Below are positions 60,438 through 64,000 of a stretch of 64,000 nt of DNA, in pieces. Each line of letters opens with the position of its first letter. The stretch's first letter is position 1. This stretch comes from Peredibacter starrii (lineage in GTDB: Bacteria; Bdellovibrionota; Bacteriovoracia; Bacteriovoracales; Bacteriovoracaceae). The position numbers and the translations under genes were made by a program. The notes beneath the pieces were generated by a model. The model did not search any database, was not told the DNA's origin, and saw only the letters and a program-made list of their open reading frames with translations. The stretch lies in assembly GCF_034259205.1 (NCBI RefSeq), contig NZ_CP139487.1:1550001-1614000 (forward strand), in the 5' to 3' direction.

Positions 60438-60893
60438 ATGAGAATTCTCTTTCTTCTTTTGCTTCTGGTCTCTTGTAGCACGATGAATAGAACCAAAACT
60501 GGATACATTCTGGTTCTCAAGGAAGGAGATAACGTTTTCAAAACGGTCGAAGAGTTTGTGAAGAAACAAGAAATTCAAGGCGCCACCATGTTTGGGACGG
60601 GCTTTGTAAAAGTAAAGTTTGGTTATTTTAAAGCGGAAGAGAAAAAATACGATGAGCGCGAGATGCCGCCCATGGAACTCGCAAGTTTCACGGGAACAAT
60701 TGCCTGGGAAGGCAAAGAGCCTTCCATTCATGCTCATGGGGTCGTCTCAGGAGAAGATTTTATGGCCTATGGCGGTCATATATTAGATGCCACGGTAGGA
60801 AAGGGCACTATGGAAATAACTATTCTTGATCATGGACAGAAATTAAAGCGCAAAGAGGATAAGCAATTAGGTGCGAAGGTTTTAATACCTTAA
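60438..60893 (+). CDS. lipoprotein with PPC/DUF296 domain
   Basis: A 151-residue protein. GGAGGGGTGC precedes the ATG at 60438. The lipobox is LLVSC (Cys12). The rest is a PPC/DUF296-type domain (about 20-130): YILVLKEGDNVFKTVEEFVKK, IQGATMFGTGFVKVKFGYF, then PSIHAHGVVS and AYGGHILDATVGKGTMEI. The His-x-His and Gly-Gly-His residues correspond to the metal site of bacterial PPC proteins. These are normally cytoplasmic or attached to DNA-binding hooks, so the lipoprotein form is unusual. Confidence 0.82.
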   Translation: MRILFLLLLLVSCSTMNRTKTGYILVLKEGDNVFKTVEEFVKKQEIQGATMFGTGFVKVKFGYFKAEEKKYDEREMPPMELASFTGTIAWEGKEPSIHAHGVVSGEDFMAYGGHILDATVGKGTMEITILDHGQKLKRKEDKQLGAKVLIP

Positions 60894-60957
60894 ATTCTCA
60901 TTAAGTCATTTGATAAGCACCACTACGAGTGAGAAGGTTTTATCAAGTGAGGTCGTT

Positions 60958-61203
60958 ATGAATGCACTAATAAGATTATTTAGCTCGACTGCCTTGAGAT
61001 ATTTGCCTGCTGCAGGGCCTCAGCGTATGGCCTTTAGATTTTTAGGTCCCTACACAGCTCTCGGAGTTTTGGGAGGATTTGCTCTTTATAAAGCTTATAA
61101 AAGAGGAGATCTAGATTCGGTTGTCAGGCAAGCTAATGAATATTTTCCCGTTCAAAGCAGCTCAGAAAGAGCGGCCGGTCACCCAATAGTGGGATCTTAT
61201 TAA
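60958..61203 (+). CDS. small hypothetical protein with a hydrophobic segment
   Basis: An 81-residue protein starting at ATG 60958 with GAGGTC upstream. It has one short hydrophobic stretch (GPYTALGVLGGFALYKAYKRG) that may be a membrane helix, a basic N terminus and a polar C terminus. It ends nine bases before the family 9 glycosyltransferase, with which it may be cotranscribed. The family is not recognised. Confidence 0.6.
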   Translation: MNALIRLFSSTALRYLPAAGPQRMAFRFLGPYTALGVLGGFALYKAYKRGDLDSVVRQANEYFPVQSSSERAAGHPIVGSY

Positions 61204-61212
61204 GAGGTCCTC

Positions 61213-62301
61213 ATGGCCATTAGAAAGATTGGAGTATTGCGTGCCAATGCTCTAGGTGATCTTATCGTCAGTCTTCCCGCACTCGAAGCCATTAAGGCCT
61301 CATACCCAGATGCTGAACTAGTCCTAATAGGAAGAAAAAGCCATTCAGAACTTTTACGGGGAAGAAAACCGGTCGATCGTGTGATCGTTCTTCCTCCGTC
61401 CATTCGTTTTGATCGACCCATCGAGCTTAACGAAGAAGATCAAAAGATTGTTGATAATATTAAGGAAGAAAAGTTTGATGTTTTAGTTCAGCTCCATGGA
61501 GGAGGTCGATACTCAAATGCCTTCATCAATATGCTCAGGCCCATTATTTCTGTTGGTGCCAAAACCTCAGATGCTCAACCCTTAAATAAATATCGGCCCT
61601 ATACTCAATTTCAACATGAGGTTCTTCGAGAACTGGAGATTGTTGAACTCTTAGGAGCAAAGAGCAGTTCGTTTGCGCCCAGAATTTCTGTTTATGATAA
61701 TGAAAGAGAGGAGGGCAGAAAGGTATTACAAAGTATTTCTGGATCTTCGGTTCGGAAAATCGTGCTCCTTAATCCAGGTGCAACCGATCCTAAAAGAAGA
61801 TGGCCATGGGAGAAATTTGCAGCAGTCGCCCGGGAGCTTTCAAGGAAGTTTACAGTTCTTATCAACACTGGACCGGGTGAAGAGAAGATATCAGAAGAGA
61901 TAAAGAAGATTTGTCCGGAAGTAATAATCATTCAACCTTCTCTCAATAAACTTGTGGCAGTTCTTAGTAATTGTGATTTGGTCATCTCTAACGATACAGG
62001 GACTATGCATTTATCGATGGCCCTTGAAGTTCCAACGGTTGCTTTGTTCTGGCATCGGAACGTTATGAATTATGCTCCACTTAAGGCCGAGAACACTCGC
62101 TTAGTTATTTCATGGCAAAGCCAGTGCTCAATATGTGGAAAAAATTGTTGTATGGAGACTTGTAAGCATGAAAGTTCGCTCTTAAGTGAGCTGACTGTGA
62201 AGGAAGTTTTGAATGCCTCTTATGAACTCTTAGAAATTAATAGTCGCCCCTACCATCTGACTCAAAACCAAGGGCGAATCTTTCTGAAGTCCCGCAAATG
62301 A
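61213..62301 (+). CDS. glycosyltransferase family 9 (ADP-heptose:LPS heptosyltransferase-like)
   Basis: A 362-residue GT-B enzyme. N-terminal KIGVLRANALGDLIVSLPALEAIKASYPDAELVLIG, the central VLLNPGATDPKRRWPWEKFAAVA and the donor-binding ISNDTGTMHLSMALEVPTVALFWH are family marks. Cysteines form a small cluster at the end (CSICGKNCCMETC), probably a zinc site. It likely works on LPS core sugars. AAGAGGTCC precedes the start. Its 3' end is antisense to the end of the next gene for 72 bases. Confidence 0.92.
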   Translation: MAIRKIGVLRANALGDLIVSLPALEAIKASYPDAELVLIGRKSHSELLRGRKPVDRVIVLPPSIRFDRPIELNEEDQKIVDNIKEEKFDVLVQLHGGGRYSNAFINMLRPIISVGAKTSDAQPLNKYRPYTQFQHEVLRELEIVELLGAKSSSFAPRISVYDNEREEGRKVLQSISGSSVRKIVLLNPGATDPKRRWPWEKFAAVARELSRKFTVLINTGPGEEKISEEIKKICPEVIIIQPSLNKLVAVLSNCDLVISNDTGTMHLSMALEVPTVALFWHRNVMNYAPLKAENTRLVISWQSQCSICGKNCCMETCKHESSLLSELTVKEVLNASYELLEINSRPYHLTQNQGRIFLKSRK

Positions 62302-62781
62302 ACTAATAGATACTCCAAACCGAGGAGTTAATTGATATTGAAGAGTACTGTTAAAATTTGAATGCGGTTCCCATGGTTGAGTCTCATATTTATCGCTGTA
62401 AACGTTCATGAGAGCAGAGAGCTTCTCAGTCAACTTTTGATGATGAGTAAAGTTCAACATGTACTTGCGAGGATTCTCAGATTGTACTGACTGATCCAGG
62501 GCCATATTCATTGAAAGAGAGCGGTCCTTTTTCATTTTGTAATTAATGTTTAAAGACATTCCCTGCTTATACTCACCTCCAAGGTATCCCGGAGACTGAT
62601 TTTGAGAGCTGAATGAGAGTTTACTTCCCTCATGTTCGAGCCATTGATATCTCTGGCGAATAGTCGAATTGTGAACCTGTAATAGCGTTTCAATTTCGGT
62701 CCTACGGTCTTGATGAGATTGAGCGTAGAGAGAAGGTGCTCCGGCCAGGAGAGTGAATATTAAAAGAAAGTAGAATTTCAT
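62230..62781 (-). CDS. exported outer-membrane-barrel-like protein
   Basis: A 183-residue protein with a signal peptide (MKFYFLLIFTLLAGAPSLYA, before QSHQ). The mature part alternates short polar beta strands (SLNINYKMKKD, STLQYQLTPRFGVSISSF) and ends in Phe, a typical outer-membrane barrel terminus. The ATG at 62781 is preferred over an upstream TTG. Its last 72 bases overlap the end of the glycosyltransferase gene on the other strand. The family is not recognised. Confidence 0.6.
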   Translation of the reverse strand: MKFYFLLIFTLLAGAPSLYAQSHQDRRTEIETLLQVHNSTIRQRYQWLEHEGSKLSFSSQNQSPGYLGGEYKQGMSLNINYKMKKDRSLSMNMALDQSVQSENPRKYMLNFTHHQKLTEKLSALMNVYSDKYETQPWEPHSNFNSTLQYQLTPRFGVSISSFAGLQKDSPLVLSQMVGATINF

Positions 62782-62901
62782 TGCCCACAAATTAAGTGAA
62801 GACAGACTTTTTGCCAAAAGCTAAAGACATGACAAAAATACATTTATTCTCACAGCAAATCAGTGCATTATAGATAGTAAGTTCTATTGCTTAGAGGGTT
62901 T

Positions 62902-63702
62902 ATGAAAAATATTTATTATCTGTGCATTTTAATCTCGTTTATGTCATGTGCTTCAAAACCAAAATGGGATTCAACAAAATTTGACCAAGAATTCGCAGTT
63001 AAAGAGATTGCTCCTGATACATATGTGGTCACTGATAAAACATTTTTTGATTCCAATATCCTTGTCGCTAAGATGAAAGATGGAACTGTCTTCATCGCTT
63101 CATCGCCATTTGAAACAGTAGGAACAAGAGAGCTCATTGGCTGGATCAAGGCCAAGTTGGAACCCAAAAAGATTGTGGCAGTTAACACTCACTTCCATGC
63201 CGACGGTACAGGTGGGAATGAGGCCTTCAAAGAAGCAGGAATTGAAACGTGGGCAAGTACTCTGACAAGCAAGCTACAGCAGGAGAATGCAGAAAGCGCA
63301 CGTAAGTTTGAAGCGACTAACTTTGCAGATAAACCTGAACTTCTGAAGCGTTTGAATGAGCGAAAGATGGTTCAGGCCGATTACGTCTTTTATGAGAAAG
63401 CAGGAAAGACCTTCACTTTCGGTGAAGAAAAAGTTCAACTCATTTATCCAGGTCCCGCTCACACTAAAGACAATATGGTTGCTTATTTTCCTGAGAGAAA
63501 GGTTCTATACGGAACTTGTATGATCAGACCGGGTGATTCTCTAGGTAACATTGCCGATGCAGATATTAGAGCTTGGCCTAAATCAGTTGAGAAGATTCAA
63601 GCACTAGATGCTTCCATCATCATTCCTGGACATGGCCCTGTAGGTGGCCCTGAACTACTTAGTAAAACATCTGAACTCGCAAAATCAGCTAAAAAGAAAT
63701 AA
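62902..63702 (+). CDS. subclass-B1-like metallo-beta-lactamase lipoprotein
   Basis: A 266-residue protein. The lipobox is FMSC (Cys16). All B1 metal ligands are in order: His97, His99 and Asp101 (HFHADG), His187 (GPAHTKDN), Cys206 (YGTCMIR) and His244 (IPGHG). B1-like segments are NMVAYFPERKVLYGTC and LGNIADADIRAWPKSVEKI. The basic residue after Cys is Arg rather than Lys224. Likely a periplasmic-facing beta-lactamase or other MBL hydrolase; activity is not shown. TTATGAAAAAT start at 62902 with AGAGGG upstream. Confidence 0.9.
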   Translation: MKNIYYLCILISFMSCASKPKWDSTKFDQEFAVKEIAPDTYVVTDKTFFDSNILVAKMKDGTVFIASSPFETVGTRELIGWIKAKLEPKKIVAVNTHFHADGTGGNEAFKEAGIETWASTLTSKLQQENAESARKFEATNFADKPELLKRLNERKMVQADYVFYEKAGKTFTFGEEKVQLIYPGPAHTKDNMVAYFPERKVLYGTCMIRPGDSLGNIADADIRAWPKSVEKIQALDASIIIPGHGPVGGPELLSKTSELAKSAKKK

Positions 63703-63717
63703 TGGTCTATGACTTGC

Positions 63718-63748
63718 AAAAGATCTCCTTGAACCAGGGAGATCTTTT
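63718..63748 (+). terminator. intrinsic terminator after the MBL gene
   Basis: AAAAGATCTCC-ttgaaccag-GGAGATCTTTT followed by GT. Stem of 11 exact pairs. Confidence 0.85.
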
Positions 63749-63802
63749 GTAAGGGTCTCCAAAGACGAGCGGGGCAGTTTGCCTCCAAGTCGTGGAGGTA
63801 TT

Positions 63803-64000
63803 ATGCGCATACATCATTTGAATTGTATTTCTTCTTGCCCCTTGGGTGGAAGATTGATGGATGATGGTGTCGAATCAATCCTTCATAGAGGCCACCTAAC
63901 TAATCACTGCTTATTAATAGAAACTTCTGAGAGTCTGGTACTGGTAGACACCGGTTTTGGTTTGAACGATGTCAAAGACCCGTCCTCACGCTTAAGTCAC
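63803..64000 (+). CDS. MBL-fold hydrolase, 5' fragment cut by the window end
   Basis: A frame open from ATG 63803 (GGAGG upstream) to the window edge, 66 codons. It starts MRIHHLNCISSCPLGGRLM, then LTNHCLLIETSESLVLVDTGFG, where VDTGFG is the first strand motif of MBL-fold lactonases and hydrolases of the AHL-lactonase sort. The HxHxDH motif would lie beyond the edge, so the fold call is provisional. Confidence 0.7.
   Translation, partial: MRIHHLNCISSCPLGGRLMDDGVESILHRGHLTNHCLLIETSESLVLVDTGFGLNDVKDPSSRLSH

Noticed and set aside
1-64000. tRNA, rRNA, IS elements, prophage or attachment sites
   Set aside because: No cloverleaf-like segment, transposase motif or phage structural gene was recognised by reading; a covariance-model search would be needed to exclude small RNAs.

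Overview
The window looks like a chromosomal segment of a Gram-negative, probably predatory, bacterium of the Bdellovibrionota. The class Bacteriovoracia (Bacteriovorax/Peredibacter-like) is my best guess. This is inferred from the moderate-to-low GC, the many short signal-peptide-bearing proteins with no recognisable family, the lipoproteins, the RND efflux, the LPS-type glycosyltransferase and the tight gene packing. No rRNA, tRNA, CRISPR array, insertion sequence or prophage was recognised. Most genes are chromosomal housekeeping, envelope or stress genes.

Layout. 0-5 kb: a UPF0178 protein, small unknowns, a divergent TetR/SDR pair with two operator-like palindromes, and two tandem Cys-patterned exported paralogues. 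4.2-7.4 kb: an ECF41-type sigma factor with a fused C-terminal regulatory domain, beside an AhpD/carboxymuconolactone-decarboxylase gene and a flavin oxidoreductase. The sigma gene and the decarboxylase gene carry the same TGTCCCT-N16-CGTC promoter. 7.4-11.9 kb: exported proteins, a lytic transglycosylase and a lipoprotein with a long Gly-Gly-Thr repeat tail. 11.9-13.5 kb: an AT-rich two-gene cassette, a nuclease-like protein plus a HEPN-type protein, which is the best candidate here for an undescribed defence or toxin module. 13.5-16 kb: a glycerate 2-kinase with a GntP permease. 16-26 kb: small envelope proteins, a papain-like protease with a very large insert, a cupin, a second flavoprotein, a prolyl oligopeptidase and an aldo/keto reductase. 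26.3-32.5 kb: a CzcCBA-type heavy-metal efflux operon with a small leader gene and a small lipoprotein. 33-42 kb: a YheT hydrolase, a FIST sensor translationally linked to a histidine kinase, two transporters, an HD-GYP-like protein divergent from an Hpt-like protein, and a DEAD-box helicase. 42-44.3 kb: DUF488, an iron-permease-family protein, CsaA and SoxR. A near-perfect SoxR box lies in front of a 42-codon ORF. 44.3-48.1 kb: a stress island (CBS, BON, alpha/beta hydrolase, phosphoribosyltransferase, erythromycin-esterase family). 48-55 kb: a glutamate-synthase-like enzyme, PEP carboxykinase, a uracil-DNA glycosylase family protein, a TetR/SRPBCC pair with a perfect palindrome, and Dps. 55.4-59.1 kb: an SOS-like locus in which a FAN1-DnaQ fusion nuclease diverges from umuDC around a 23-bp palindrome. 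59-64 kb: an MHS transporter, a lipoprotein with a PPC/DUF296 domain, a family 9 glycosyltransferase, a subclass-B1-like metallo-beta-lactamase lipoprotein, and the start of another MBL-fold gene cut by the window end.

How the parts connect. Three small regulatory circuits can be read directly from the DNA: ECF41 (two matching promoters), SoxR (a box with a 19-bp spacer) and two TetR repressors (palindromes in divergent intergenic regions). The DNA-damage locus pairs a structure-specific nuclease with translesion polymerase V. Its UmuD subunit appears to be made already close to the processed UmuD' length. All functional statements rest on motif reading without database searches.
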